Below the pieces are notes generated by a model. That model was not told the origin of the DNA, did no database searches, and saw nothing but the letters and a program-made list of their open reading frames with translations. A stretch of 64,000 nucleotides of DNA from Arenicola marina (taxonomy: Eukaryota > Annelida > Polychaeta > Arenicolidae). The first letter of the stretch is position 1. Every line of letters starts with the position of its first letter. Both the position numbers and the translations under genes were made by a program. The DNA lies in assembly GCA_964019135.1 (NCBI GenBank), contig OZ025260.1, forward strand, positions 12,642,254-12,706,253, written 5' to 3'. Positions 49,872-61,072 of the stretch are shown here, in pieces.

Positions 49872-50015
49872 TCGTGCAAGTCGTCTGGCCGCCATCTTTG
49901 GTGACAAACGGTTGGCATTTCGTGCAAGTCGTCTGGTCGCCATCTTTGGTGTGAAACGGTTGCCATTTGGAGCAAGTCGTCTGGCCGCCATCTTTGGTGT
50001 CAACCTGGAGACATC
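49872..50015. repeat. 48-bp tandem repeat, three copies, YY1-like motifs
   Basis: Each unit contains GCAAGTCGTCTGGCCGCCAT CTTTGGTG. GCCGCCATCTT on the + strand (AAGATGGCGGC on the -) matches the classical YY1 site. Further CATGGC/GCCATCTT motifs occur near 50060, 50145 and 50465. Short ORFs on both strands through this region are unrecognised. Confidence 0.75.
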
Positions 50016-51000
50016 ACCTTCCATTTGGGGTTCTGCGGGACGAGGTGGTTCATTGAGACAACATGGCGTCTGCTCACGGGGACACGATAGAAGTTTGTGC
50101 CACATCTCAATCATAGCTTGTCTCCACGACTTCTGCGTCCCAACATGGCATCGGTTTTCCTTGGCAAACGTTAACCACATGTTCCAACACGCGGAGAGCC
50201 ACTTCTTCCGCTACTCTTGTTTCTGTCTGGATGAATTTATCGTTGCCGGCCTCTCACATCCTTTCTCTGCCTTCTGATTCAGCTTTGTTTCAGGGTCCAA
50301 TGTCATCTCAGTCACTGTAGTTTCTTGGCCTCTTCCGTTCGCCACTTTTTTCCTTGATCCATTGCGTCGCCAAAGTCGCTTTCCTTCGTGCCAACACAAC
50401 AAAGCAAACTGCTTCCATTTTAGGTAATCTTGGTTCCCTTCTTTAAAGCAATATGCTGACATGCGCCATCTTAGATTTTTTACGTGTTAGAATCATGACT
50501 AGAAGTATCTAAAAATTTATGATGCATATGTTTTTATATCTCTTTGAGTCTGTAAAACAAACGTTTCAACATAAAGCTGCGCGGTCTATTTATATCGCGC
50601 GCGGACGTGATAGCGAGCCGCGGTCGACATCACACACAAAATAGCTAACAGCGAACAGGCGCGTAGGGATATAAAGCCGGCCACCAACTTCTGCTCCGTT
50701 GACCAAAATTCTTCTCTCCGTATGGCCCGCAGGCTTTCAGGATTTAACTTCAAGACATAATGTACTTATTTGACATGGAGAAGAGGTTGGTAATACAAAA
50801 AATTACGGAATATATTGCTTTAAAGGGAACCGCTAGCCTGGCCTCTAACGCTGATTTACAGATTCATATAATACTCAATTGTCTTTCCTCCAAATTACAG
50901 AATTTGTCGTCCTATCTATAGCTCACAATAAAATTTAGAAGTGACCGCCGGGCACGATTTCGCCGCCTATCCAGGCGGCAGCCCTTTTTGGAGGTGTGTC
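50016..51000. other. Intergenic, weak promoter-like elements
   Basis: Minus-strand ORF 50211-50462 (83 codons, basic and Lys-rich) is unrecognised. A TATAAAG lies at about 50671 in GC-rich surroundings (GCGCGCGG, GAGCCGCGG). I could not attach either to a gene. Confidence 0.3.
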
Positions 51001-51007
51001 CGCGATT

Positions 51008-51130
51008 GACCAATCAGGAGGCGATACTCTAATTTATTCACACCGGAAATTACGCCTATTGTGTGAGCAAAACAAGAGCGCGTGATCATCGCTAATATAA
51101 AGAGCTGCGATTCTAACTCCAATCATGGCA
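51008..51130 (+). promoter_or_regulatory. Promoter-like segment: CCAAT box and TATA box
   Basis: ATTGACCAATCAG contains CCAAT at 51010-51014; TATAAAG follows at 51096-51102. The spacing of about 85 bp and the orientation suit a + strand core promoter with a start near 51125-51130. Its possible product is the short THAP-like reading frame at 51205. Confidence 0.35.
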
Positions 51131-51204
51131 TTGTTGCGAAATCAATTGTCGCAAGACGTATATCAATTTGTTTGGATGGTACTTTTCCATGAAATACTAA
51201 GATC

Positions 51205-51273
51205 ATGGTCTACTGCGCGGCTTGGAACTGCCGCTGTTCATCTGTAAATCGCGGCCCTGATCTCTCTGTCCGC
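51205..51273 (+). pseudogene. Possible THAP-zinc-finger start, truncated
   Basis: ATG at 51205 opens MVYCAAWNCRCSSVNRGPDL SVRE, then a stop. The start MV-Y-C-x4-C resembles the beginning of THAP DNA-binding domains, but the expected later Cys-His pair and the aromatic FP motif are missing. A weak donor GTGATA just before the stop could make this a first exon. Decayed fragment, first exon or chance are all possible. Confidence 0.2.
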
Positions 51274-51825
51274 GAGTGATAACATAAGGCGGTGCCACAT
51301 GAATAGTCACAATACGCGTCACTGCTCCCGGCAAAATGGCGCTCTGCTTGACATTGCTGGGGGCGGGTTGCCTTAATTTTGTTCTCCTTACCAGTCGGCC
51401 GAAACGAAGCGTAAACACTCGCCAATTTAATTTCAAGATGTGAACTTTCGGTGCAGATCGCGATTAAATTAGGTTGGACACCCGCTTTAAGCACGAGTTG
51501 TCCATTCTGATGCTCTGGCATTAGTTCTTGCCATCGACACCACGACAGATGTAACCAGAGCTGCCGTGATTGGGGTACAGACTGTTTCTTCTTGCCAAGG
51601 CTCTTCACATGCAATGTTTCTGGTGATACCATCATCGAAGTAGATACCTTGCAGCAGCGTATTCACCGGGTATCACTTTGTTAGCAATGCCAGCCTCATC
51701 GGTTTTCCGAGTGCTTTGTTCGCGTACCGGGGTCGTCTTCCTTGTGGTCCGTCCGTGTGAGCTGCTCTTGCGCCCCTCCTCTCGGGCAGCTCGGGGAGTA
51801 TTCTTTCCTTGTAATGACTTGAAAG
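51274..51825. other. Unrecognised sequence with minus-strand ORFs
   Basis: Two overlapping minus-strand frames (51210-51635 and 51632-51862; 141 and 76 codons) have complex, partly basic composition, for example GKNTPRAAREEGRKSSSHGR. I do not recognise them. The second begins inside the 90-bp array and has an acceptor-like TCATTACAAG, so a minus-strand exon abutting the array is conceivable but unproven. Confidence 0.25.
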
Positions 51826-51827
51826 CT

Positions 51828-54800
51828 TGTATTAATGACGAGACCGCGGGCAGCCAACCCAAGGTCTCCGAGGTTGCGGTCTATCCCAGCTGTCATAGGC
51901 TGGGGTTACCCGGAGATTGTATTAATGTCGAGACCGCGGGCAGCCAACCCAAGGTCTCCGAGGTTGCGGTCTATCCCAGCTGTCATAGGCTGTGGTTACC
52001 CGGAGCTTGTATTAATGACGAGACCGCGGGCAGCCAACACAAGGTTTCCGAGGTTGCCGTCTATCCCAGCTGTCATAGGCTGTGGTTACCCGGGGCTTGT
52101 ATTAATGACGAGACCGCGGGCAGCCAACCCAAGGTCTCCGAGGTTGCGGTCTATCCCAGCTGTCATGGGCTGTGGTTACCCGGAGCTTGTATTAATGACG
52201 AGACCGCGGGCAGCCCACCCAAGGTCTCCGAGGTTGCGGTCTATCCCAGCTGTCATAGGCTGTGGTTACCCGGAGCTTGTATTAATGACGAGACCGCGGG
52301 CAGCCAACCCAAGGTCTCCGAGGTTGCGGTCTATCCCAGCTGTCATAGGCTGTGGTTACCCGGAGCTTGTATTAATGACGAGACCGCGGGCAGCCAACAC
52401 AAGGTCTTTGAGGTTGCGGTCTATCCCAGCTGTCATAGGCTGTGGTTACCCGGAGCTTGTATTGATGACGAGACCGCGGGCAGCCAACCCAAGGTCTCCG
52501 AGGTTGCGGTCTATCCCAGCTGTCATAGGCTGTGGTTACCCGGAGCTTGTATTAATGACGAGACCGCGGGCAGCCAACCCAAGGTCTCCGAAGTTGCGGT
52601 CTATCCCAGCTGTCATAGGCTGTGGTTACCCAGAGCTTGTATTAATGACGAGACCGCGGGCAGCCAACACAAGGTCTTTGAGGTTGCGGTCTATCCCAGC
52701 TGTCATAGGCTGTGGTTACTCGGAGCTGGTATTAATGACGAGACCGCGGGCAGCCAACCCAAGGTCTCCGAGGTTGCGGTCTATCCCAGCTGTCATAGGC
52801 TGTGGTTACCCGGAGCTTGTATTAATGACGAGACCGCGGGCAGCCAACCCAAGGTCTCCGAGGTTGCGGTCTATCCCAGCTGTCATAGGCTGTGGTTACC
52901 CGGAGCTTGTATTAATGACGAGACCGCGGGCAGCCAACCCAAGGTCTCCGAGGTTGCGGTCTATCCCAGCTGTCATAGGCTGTGGTTACCCGGAGCTTGT
53001 ATTAATGACGAGACCGCGGGCAGCCAACCCAAGGTCTCCGAGGTTGCGGTCTATCCCAGCTGTCATAGGCTGTGGTTACCCGGAGCTTGTATTAATGACG
53101 AGACCGCGGGCAGCCAACCCAAAGTCTCCGAGGTTGCGGTCTATCCCAGCTGTCATAGGCTGTGGTTACCCGGAGCTTGTATTAATGACGAGACCGCGGG
53201 CAGCCAACCCAAGGTCTCCGAGGTTGCGGTCTATCCCAGCTGTCATAGGCTGTGGTTACCCGGAGCTTGTATTAATGTCGAGACCGCGGGCAGCCAACCC
53301 AAGGTCTCCGAGGTTGCGGTCTATCCCAGCTGTCATAGGCTGTGGTTACCCTGAGCTTGTATTAATGTCGAGACCGCGGGCAGCCAACCCAAGGTCTCCG
53401 AGGTTGCGGTCTATCCCAGCTGTCATGGGCTGTGGTTACCCGGAGCTTGTATTAATGACGAGACCGCGGGCAGCCCACCCAAGGTCTCCGAGGTTGCGGT
53501 CTATCCCAGCTGTCATAGGCTGTGGTTACCCGGAGCTTGTATTAATGACGAGACCGCGGGCAGCCAACCCAAGGTCTCCGAGGTTGCGGTCTATCCCAGC
53601 TGTCATAGGCTGTGGTTACCCGGAGCTTGTATTAATGACGAGACCGCGGGCAGCCAACACAAGGTCTTTGAGGTTGCGGTCTATCCCAGCTGTCATAGGC
53701 TGTGGTTACCCGGAGCTTGTATTGATGACGAGACCGCGGGCAGCCAACCCAAGGTCTCCGAGGTTGCGGTCTATCCCAGCTGTCATAGGCTGTGGTTACC
53801 CGGAGCTTGTATTAATGACGAGACCGCGGGCAGCCAACCCAAGGTCTCCGAGGTTGCGGTCTATCCCAGCTGTCATTGGCTGTGGTTACCCTGAGCTTGT
53901 ATTAATGACGAGACCGCGGGCAGCCAACACAAGGTCTCCGAGGTTGCGGTCTATCCCAACTGTCATAGGCTGTGGTTACCCGGAGCTTGTATTAATGACG
54001 AGACCGCGGGCAGCCAACCCAAGGTCTCCGAGGTTGCGGTCTATCCCAGCTGTCATAGGCTGTGGTTACCCGGAGCTTGTATTAATGACGAGACCGCGGG
54101 CAGCCAACCCAAGGTCTCCGAGGTTGCGGTCTATCCCAGCTGTCATAGGCTGTGGTTACCCGGAGCTTGTATTAATGACGAGACCGCGGGCAGCCAACCC
54201 AAGGTCTCCGAGGTTGCGATCTATCCCAGCTGTCATAGGCTGTGGTTACCCGGAGCTTGTATTAATGACGAGACCGCGGGCAGCCAACCCAAGGTCTCCG
54301 AGGTTGCGGTCTATCCCAACTGTCATAGGCTGTGGTTACCCGGAGCTTGTATTAATGACGAGACCGCGGGCAGCCAACCCAAGGTCTCCGAGGTTGCGGT
54401 CTATCCCAGCTGTCATAGGCTGTGGTTACCCGGAGCTTGTATTAATGACGAGACCGCGGGCAGCCAACCCAAGGTCTCCGAGGTTGCGGTCTATCCCAGC
54501 TGTCATAGGCTGTGGTTACCCGGAGCTTGTATTAATGACGAGACCGCGGGCAGCCAACCCAAGGTCTCCGAGGTTGCGGTCTATCCCAGCTTTCATAGGC
54601 TGTGGTTACCCGGAGCTTGTATTGATGACGAGACCGCGGGCAGCCAACCCAAGGTCTCCGAGGTTGCGGTCTATCCCAGCTGTCATAGGCTGTGGTTACC
54701 CGGAGCTTGTATTGATGACGAGACCGCGGGCAGCCAACCCAAGGTCTCCAAGGTTGCGGTCTATCCCAGCTGTCATAGCTAGGCTGTGGTTACCCGGAGC

Positions 54801-55345
54801 TTGTATTAATGACGAGACCGCGGGCAGCCAACCCAAGGTCTCCGAGGTTGCGGTCTATCCCAGCTTTCATAGGCTGTGGTTACCCGGAGCTTGTATTAAT
54901 GACGAGACCGCGGGCAGCCAACCCAAGGTCTCCGAGGTTGCGGTCTATCCCAGCTGTCATAGCTAGGCTGTGGTTACCCGGAGCTTGTATTAATGACGAG
55001 ACCGCGGGCAGCCAACCCAAGGTCTCCGAGGTTGCGGTCTATCCCAGCTGTCATAGGCTGTGGTTACCCGGAGCTTGTATTAATGACGAGACCGCGGGCA
55101 GCCAACCCAAGGTCTCCGAGGTTGCGGTCTATCCCAGCTGTCATAGGCTGTGGTTACCCGAAGCTTGTATTGATGACGAGACCGCGGGCAGCCAACCCAA
55201 GGTCTCCGAGGTTGCGGTCTATCCCAGCTGTCATAGGCTGTGGTTACCCGGAGCTTGTATTAATGACGAGACCGCGGGCAGCCAACCCAAGGTCTCCGAG
55301 GTTGCGGTCTATCCCAGCTGTCATAGCTAGGCTGTGGTTACCCGG
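51828..55345. repeat. Minisatellite, 90-bp unit, about 39 copies
   Basis: The unit contains TGTATTAATGACGAGACCGC, GGGCAGCCAACCCAAGGTCT, CCGAGGTTGCGGTCTATCCC and AGCTGTCATAGGCTGTGGTT. The period divisible by three gives long ORFs (558 and 1043 codons) that are repeats only. Marker variants (GTCATGGGC, CAGCCCACC, GGTCTTTG, ATTGATG) recur exactly 1260 bp apart, indicating a 14-unit block duplication. A few late units carry an extra GCTAG near 54775, 54960 and 55325. Confidence 0.95.
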
Positions 55346-56400
55346 ATGTGGCAGTCGTGTCTCCAGCCATAAGCCGAGGACTGTTCCTTTCCTGCGAGGG
55401 TCAGTCTGAAGATGACATATGTCAGCTTACAGACATAGAGGCCGTTCCCGGGTTAACATTGTAGGCACAGGCCACATAGTATGGTCGCGTTTATCTGATT
55501 CAGAAATAGAACAACGAATTGTTTATATTATGCGTACTTGTCGTAAAAGAGTGGTTGAAGTTTGGGGCAGGGCTGACCAAAAAAATAAAAGCCCTGACAG
55601 TAGTATATTACAAGCAAGGATTTTGAACAGTCGTGGCACTGTGGTGGAACCAGTTTCAACAACGTAGCATATTCTTTATATGCAATTTAATTTACATGCG
55701 ACTTGCGGATAAACAGGTGGAAGACTTGTGGATGAAAACTCGCATATAGTGATACTTTGATTGTAATTAATTTCAGGTCTTATATATATATATATATATA
55801 TGGGTACACAAGGAGGCAATTGCTCGCCTTCTGAATGAGCAGTTAATCACTAACATCCCAGTAAACACATAACGGTTTTAAAATGGTTCTACACAGGCTT
55901 TTTTCAAAAACCTTAAGGTCACGACATGAAAACATTTCGTATAACCCATATCCCAAAGGTTGAAAAGTATCGTTGTCTTAACATGTAAGAAACGTTTTTC
56001 AAACGAATCAAACTAAAATGTTATGATAACCTTCGAATTATTTCGTCTTTTTACTTTAAAATGTCCGGGACCCATATTGTCTTCCCCCGCTCACTGAAGT
56101 TTTTCACGTAGTTTTGTGCCTTTATAGAATTTTAATAAGGACTATTTAGTTTACTTTGCATCTATCTCTCCTTGATTAACTCATTCGGTCGTGATATTTG
56201 CAAACGCAGGCCCCATCCTGCCACTATACCCTATTCCTGTCGCACAAAGCTTTAGAACCCTCAGGCATTTGGGACAACACCCCTGGTCTCAACGCCACCC
56301 ATCCCCTATCAGCTTCCACAGTTATTTCATATTCATCTTCAGTCTACACATTATAGCCCACTAGGCTAATTAAGTCCCAGCATAACAAAATAGGCTTCAA
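55346..56400. other. Intergenic, unique, with one (TA)n
   Basis: A (TA)n microsatellite lies at about 55780-55801. ORF 55419-55667 on + (82 codons) is unrecognised. No other feature. Confidence 0.4.
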
Positions 56401-56583
56401 ACTTTGCAAAATTGGGTGCGTCCAATTTGTTCTCCCGGGAATAGGAAGTATATGATTCCGTATCATTGCACTAAACATCAAATTATAATTATAAGATATA
56501 TATCACTCATGGCCAAGACGCGCTGGACAGAACCTATCAATTATGTGATGGATTTTTCTGCGAGCCAACCAACCGCAACACTC

Positions 56584-56960
56584 TACGCATGCGCCGCACG
56601 TCGCCATGGTCACCCACATCATGTGTTTCCGGTAACCAGTTTGAAGGCTATTTCCCGGCGTCTCTTCATGTATGAAGTCGTCGTCCATATCTCCCATCAG
56701 CTCTCCCGCTTCCCGTCTCCGTGTTGGTCCCCTGCTGCTGTCCCGGGCCCGACCTGACTTCTGTTGACACCCGACGGCCCCTTATATAGCGCGTCGCGCC
56801 GTCAACACCGACACACGACTCTGACTCACCCTTCACGCTTCAGTATGAATCACCATAAGCCTGTGCCAGGGTGACTGGGCCGCAGCGACACGAGACACTG
56901 CTGACTCATCATCCCAGGGGGTTATATACAGAGATTACGTTTTCTCTATGTCTGCTGCTG
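56584..56960 (-). promoter_or_regulatory. Minus-strand promoter: TATATAAG with AP-1/MARE-like sites
   Basis: On the minus strand TATATAAG lies at 56788-56781, followed about 85 bp later by ATG at 56697. Upstream of the TATA box are TGACTCA cores at about 56822 and 56909 (the latter as TGCTGACTCAT) and TGCTGACGCA near 56953, all resembling AP-1/Maf recognition elements. A GCATGCGC (NRF-1-like) and CCATGG lie near 56587-56608. The reading frame MGDMDDDFIHEETPGNSLQ may be a first coding exon with a GTTACC donor. Confidence 0.4.
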
Positions 56961-58700
56961 ACGCACGACATACGACGATCGAACGGCGTTCGCGACACTC
57001 GAATGTTCGCTGAACATTTAAAAGTTGCGTAGCGAAGCTAACAATATAGATATACCGTCGTAGTTTGTAACTAGCCGATCAGTACGCCAAACCATTCATC
57101 GATTGTTATGTGAACTTCGCCACAATCGCTGTAATGTTAATCAATATTCAGTGATGTCAATATCTAAGCAATTGTGAGTCACGCCGTAGGTCTATCGAGA
57201 AGGTTCGCTCCCCATATACAGGTACAATGTAGGGACTAGTGACGGTCGATTGGTTACCGACTATCTGATCTTACGCACACATATTATGGAACAGTCATAA
57301 AAAATGCACCAAAACGGGAGCAGAAATGAGAGTAGAAAAGAACAAAGGTATTTGGAACGTAATATTGAAGGAATGCACAGTTTTTTAAAGATTAAGGAAG
57401 ACTTTCGCCCAAGCGTGATGCGTGCTACCCAAGCAAGTCTTTCCACGAGGGTATAAACCCCCAAGGTAACTAGAACCAAAATAGTCCGCTTACGACAACA
57501 ACATTTACATAGAGGATTAACAGAAATTGTCAGTGTGAACGGAGTTTCAAATGATAATTATAGTTACTGATGTATGCGGTAATAACGTATTGTTATGGAT
57601 TATGTAACACAGGACTCTTGAGTCCTATCATTATATTCCTTGCGAAATTACGGTGTTTAAAATTAATACATTAAATGATAACCGAATGAGCTTTACAGAA
57701 CCATACAAGTCACCGCCTGGTCATTACATTAATTCGGATTTACGTGAAGCTATGCTACACGAAAGGACGTACTAACGCACATCAATCCGCAAAATAATTA
57801 GAGTTAAATTGATACATTAAAACATGTGCTCATAATAGACGAAGGGAAGAGAACATCCGTCTTGAAGTTATTTTATTTCATGTTCAATCAACACTATTCA
57901 AAACGAATAGGTCAAAGCAGTGACGGACACATAAACAACTTATAACACTGACCTACACTCGATCCAAGATCGACTGAACAATATTGGATATATGTATAAA
58001 ATGGAAAAAAAGTATTTTGACTTTAAAGACGGCTTCTAATACAAAATATTGTCGAAAGTTGTGTTTTCATGCTTGACCGATATTTAATACAAACCTCTGG
58101 AACTGGTACATTATAGGGCGGAAATTAGAATAAATGATGGACTCAACTTTAAAAAATAACTGTTAAAGATACCTCTTCGTTATCTTCGCAATCAAGCTGT
58201 GCAAGAATAAATGGTCGTGCGTGAACCAGAGAAGAGATATTGAATGTTGTTTTCGCCATTTGTGATAAAAAACAAACCACAGATATTTTTTATCCTAATG
58301 ATAATTCGACCAATTAAACAGAAAACTGTTTAAAAGAAAACGTGCTCGTATTTCATTCACAGTTCGGGAAACCGCGTAACGACCGTGCTGGGAGCGCGAG
58401 GTGGTGTTGGAATGCAAAAACAAATACATAAAATGATCAAATCGATACTGACCAAGGTGCTCTAACAAATGGTCCACGGATGGTAGAAGCCATACCGATA
58501 GGCGCCACCAAGTCGATACCACCTTGATATTGTTCTCAAAAACATGAAAATGGACGGATCGTTATCACTCAAAGTGGAATGGTTCATAACTCAATCTACT
58601 TGTAGACGGCCATAGAGGTCCAGAAGCACAGTAACAACCTTAGATTATACAGACAGGAGTCCTTTACATGCTACGCGACAGAATGTATGTTGCTTCAGCC
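56961..58700. other. Intergenic, unique AT-rich sequence
   Basis: No conserved peptide, array or RNA gene recognised. Short ORFs on both strands are unremarkable. TTTATT near 57872 could be a minus-strand AATAAA, but it is 1.2 kb from the WDR19 stop. Confidence 0.4.
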
Positions 58701-58709
58701 TCTCTTCGT

Positions 58710-58845
58710 CTGTTTTACTCAGGGCATCATAACACTTCTCACTTCGTCTATTATCGCCAATGGTAAAGTGGAATCTTTTACTGAGGGCATCATGTCACTT
58801 CTCATTTCGTCTATTATCGCCAGTGGTAAAGTGACAGAATCGTTT
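58710..58845. repeat. Two-copy direct repeat, about 64 bp
   Basis: Two imperfect copies of TTTTACT(C/G)AGGGCATCAT, CACTTCTCA(C/T)TTCGTCTAT and TATCGCCA(A/G)TGGTAAAGTG. Confidence 0.8.
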
Positions 58846-58869
58846 GCTTAGGCCATTGCAATACACATA

Positions 58870-58980
58870 ATACACATGGGAATCGAACCCTTCACCCCGG
58901 CCTTGTGGCTAGGAGTGCTGCGACATTATAAACCAACAAATCGGCACTTTACCCATTTGGTCATCGAGACGGACACCACA
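58870..58980 (-). mobile_element. tRNA-like SINE fragment, minus strand
   Basis: Minus-strand reading contains box B GGGTTCGATTCCC and a poor box A (TAGCCACAAGGCC) too close upstream for an intact tRNA. Probably a SINE remnant. Confidence 0.35.
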
Positions 58981-59131
58981 ATACCAAGTACAAAAATGTG
59001 GATATAATCCAGCCTTTTCACTCAATGTGGCATGATCTACAAATAACTCCCCAGAATAAACGTTCACAGGCTAAATTAACAACACATACATCGTCTTACA
59101 ATAACTTAAGTAGACAGGGCCATCGAAGTCG

Positions 59132-59323
59132 TCACTCCTCGCCCTCATCTGGACTGAGGATCTTGGAGAGGTCCTTGGCCTTCTGAAGGTTCTGTGAGAG
59201 GACCTTCTCGGAGCACATGGGGCACGTGTCTTCCACCTCCAGCAAGGCCACGAACTCAGGCAAGATGGCGGGGAACTCGCACTTGGGGCATTGCGTCACC
59301 TCTTCCTTCATCACGTGCCGGCC
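59132..59323 (-). CDS. WDR19: WDR19 (IFT144) terminal exon
   Basis: WDR19/IFT144 is a WD40-TPR subunit of intraflagellar transport complex A, which acts in retrograde transport and membrane-protein entry in cilia (family knowledge). Minus-strand acceptor TATCATTGCAG is followed by GRHVMKEEVTQCPKCEFPAI, EFVALLEVEDTCPMCSEKVL and a tail ending SPDEGEE, then TGA (59134-59132). Vertebrate WDR19 ends with GRHMLKDDW, a CPHCDFPAL segment and TCPMCSE, so identity and position agree. CPKC and CPMC form one pair of a zinc-ribbon-like module. The exon enters in phase 0. Confidence 0.92.
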   Translation of the reverse strand, partial: GRHVMKEEVTQCPKCEFPAILPEFVALLEVEDTCPMCSEKVLSQNLQKAKDLSKILSPDEGEE

Positions 59324-60525
59324 CTGCAATGATACAGACAGACAGGGTGTAAGGGGCCCTGCAATGATACAGACAGACAGTGTGTGAGGGGCCCTGCAAT
59401 GATACAGACAGACAGTGTGTGAGGGGCCCTGCAATGATACAGACAGACAGGGTGTGAGGGGCACTGCAATGATACAGACAGACAGGGTGTGAGGGGCACT
59501 GCAATGATACAGACAGACAGGGTGTGAGGGGCCCTGCAATGATACAGACAGACAGTGTGTGAGGGGCCCTGCAATGATACAGACAGAGTGTGAGGGGCCC
59601 TGCAATGATACAGACAGACAGAGTGTGAGGGGCCCTGCAATGATACAGACAGACAGGGTGTGAGGGGCACTGCAATGATACAGACAGACAGGGTGTGAGG
59701 GGCCCTGCAATGATACAGACAGACAGTGTGTGAGGGGCCCTGCAATGATACAGACAGAGTGTGAGGGGCCCTGCAATGATACAGACAGACAGAGTGTGAG
59801 GGGCCCTGCAATGATACAGACAGACAGGGTGTGAGGGGCACTGCAATGATACAGACAGACAGGGTGTGAGGGGCCCTGCAATGATACAGACAGACAGGGT
59901 GTGAGGGGCCCTGCAATGATACAGACAGACAGGGTGTGAGGGGCCCTGCAATGATACAGACAGACAGGGTGTGAGGGGCACTGCAATGATACAGACAGAC
60001 AGGGTGTGAGGGGCCCTGCAATGATACAGACAGAGTGTGAGGGGCCCTGCAATGATACAGACAGACAGGGTGTGAGGGGCCCTGCAATGATACAGACAGA
60101 CAGGGTGTGAGGGGCACTGCAATGATACAGACAGACAGGGTGTGAGGGGCCCTGCAATGATACAGACAGACAGGGTGTGAGGGGCACTGCAATGATACAG
60201 ACAGACAGAGTGTGAGGGGCCCTGCAATGATACAGACAGACAGGGTGTGAGGGGCACTGCAATGATACAGACAGACAGGGTGTGAGGGGCCCTGCAATGA
60301 TACAGACAGACAGGGTGTGAGGGGCACTGCAATGATACAGACAGACAGAGTGTGAGGGGCCCTGCAATGATACAGACAGACAGGGTGTGAGGGGCCCTTC
60401 AATGATACAGACAGACAGAGTGTGAGGGGCCCTGCAATGATACAGACAGAGTGTGAGGGACCCTGCAATGATACAGACAGGGTGTGAGGGGCCCTGCAAT
60501 GATACAGACAGACAGAATGTGGTGG
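59324..60525 (-). repeat. Acceptor-containing minisatellite, 35-bp unit, about 34 copies
   Basis: On the minus strand each unit reads CTGTCTGTCTGTATCATTGC AG followed by GGCC or TGCC and CCTCACACC. The last unit supplies the real acceptor and first bases of the terminal WDR19 exon. Units of 31 bp lack one CTGT. All three minus-strand frames are free of stops through the array. Confidence 0.94.
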
Positions 60526-60948
60526 GCAGAACACAGACATTAGGACTCGATGTACACGGAAGTGTGGAGGCAAGTATTGAAATGATGTCAACGAAAATTG
60601 TACCAGAGCAAATATTTACATCGTTCACCGGGAAATGTTGGCATTATAAAAAAGCAGAGTCAGATAACAGGCGTTGTATCACGCGGTGTTGGCATGATTT
60701 AAAGGCAGATTAATTGCTCAGGTTTATAAGCACATAGTGACCTGACAGTAAACAGGGGTTCGCGTACGTTTGTGTATGTTTTTCTTGTGCACAGCCAGAT
60801 GTAGGTGTTCAATGCGCCTGTATTTTAAGCAACTCAACTACGTGTGTTGTTCTTGGGTGAAGATCATTTATGATAATAACTGAGTTGTAATTGTACACGC
60901 AAAACGTGACCATGATGTTGGCCTCGGGGACTACCCCCCCGCGCTCAC
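60526..60948. other. WDR19 intron part, unique
   Basis: Unique intron between the 35-bp array and the donor of the preceding exon. No other feature. Confidence 0.5.
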
Positions 60949-61072
60949 CGTCACAATGCAGTAGGGGATGTTGTTTTTACACTCCGGACAGACCAGTTCT
61001 GTCTCCGCCAGCTGGAAGCCGCAGTACGGACACGGCGTGGCTGGCTCCTCCTCCTCACTCTTGTCAGGCTTC
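60949..61072 (-). CDS. WDR19: WDR19 (IFT144) penultimate exon, zinc-binding motif
   Basis: Minus-strand acceptor GTTACCAG precedes 61072; donor ACG/GTGAGC after 60949. 124 bp, phase 2 in, phase 0 out. It reads KPDKSEEEEPATPCPYCGFQ, LAETELVCPECKNNIPYCIV and T. Vertebrate WDR19 has RPDISE, TPCPFCKF and CPGCKNSIPYCIATGRH, the last spanning the same junction to the terminal exon. CPYC and CPEC are the first CxxC pair of the C-terminal zinc module. The preceding exon is off the right edge, but its end is visible as copies in the adjoining array. Confidence 0.93.

Noticed and set aside
51678-55409. ORFs of 558 and 1043 codons with 30-residue repeats
   Set aside because: Two overlapping frames of the same 90-bp array are equally open; no non-repeat domain is attached.
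58880-58960. A tRNA gene on the minus strand
   Set aside because: Good B box but the A box is weak and too close, and no cloverleaf is apparent.
59256-60628. A 498-codon minus-strand protein with CLSVSLQGPSHPV repeats fused to a zinc module
   Set aside because: The repeat part is the intronic 35-bp acceptor array; only the last 63 codons after the acceptor at 59324 match WDR19. Kept as a splicing question, not as a gene.
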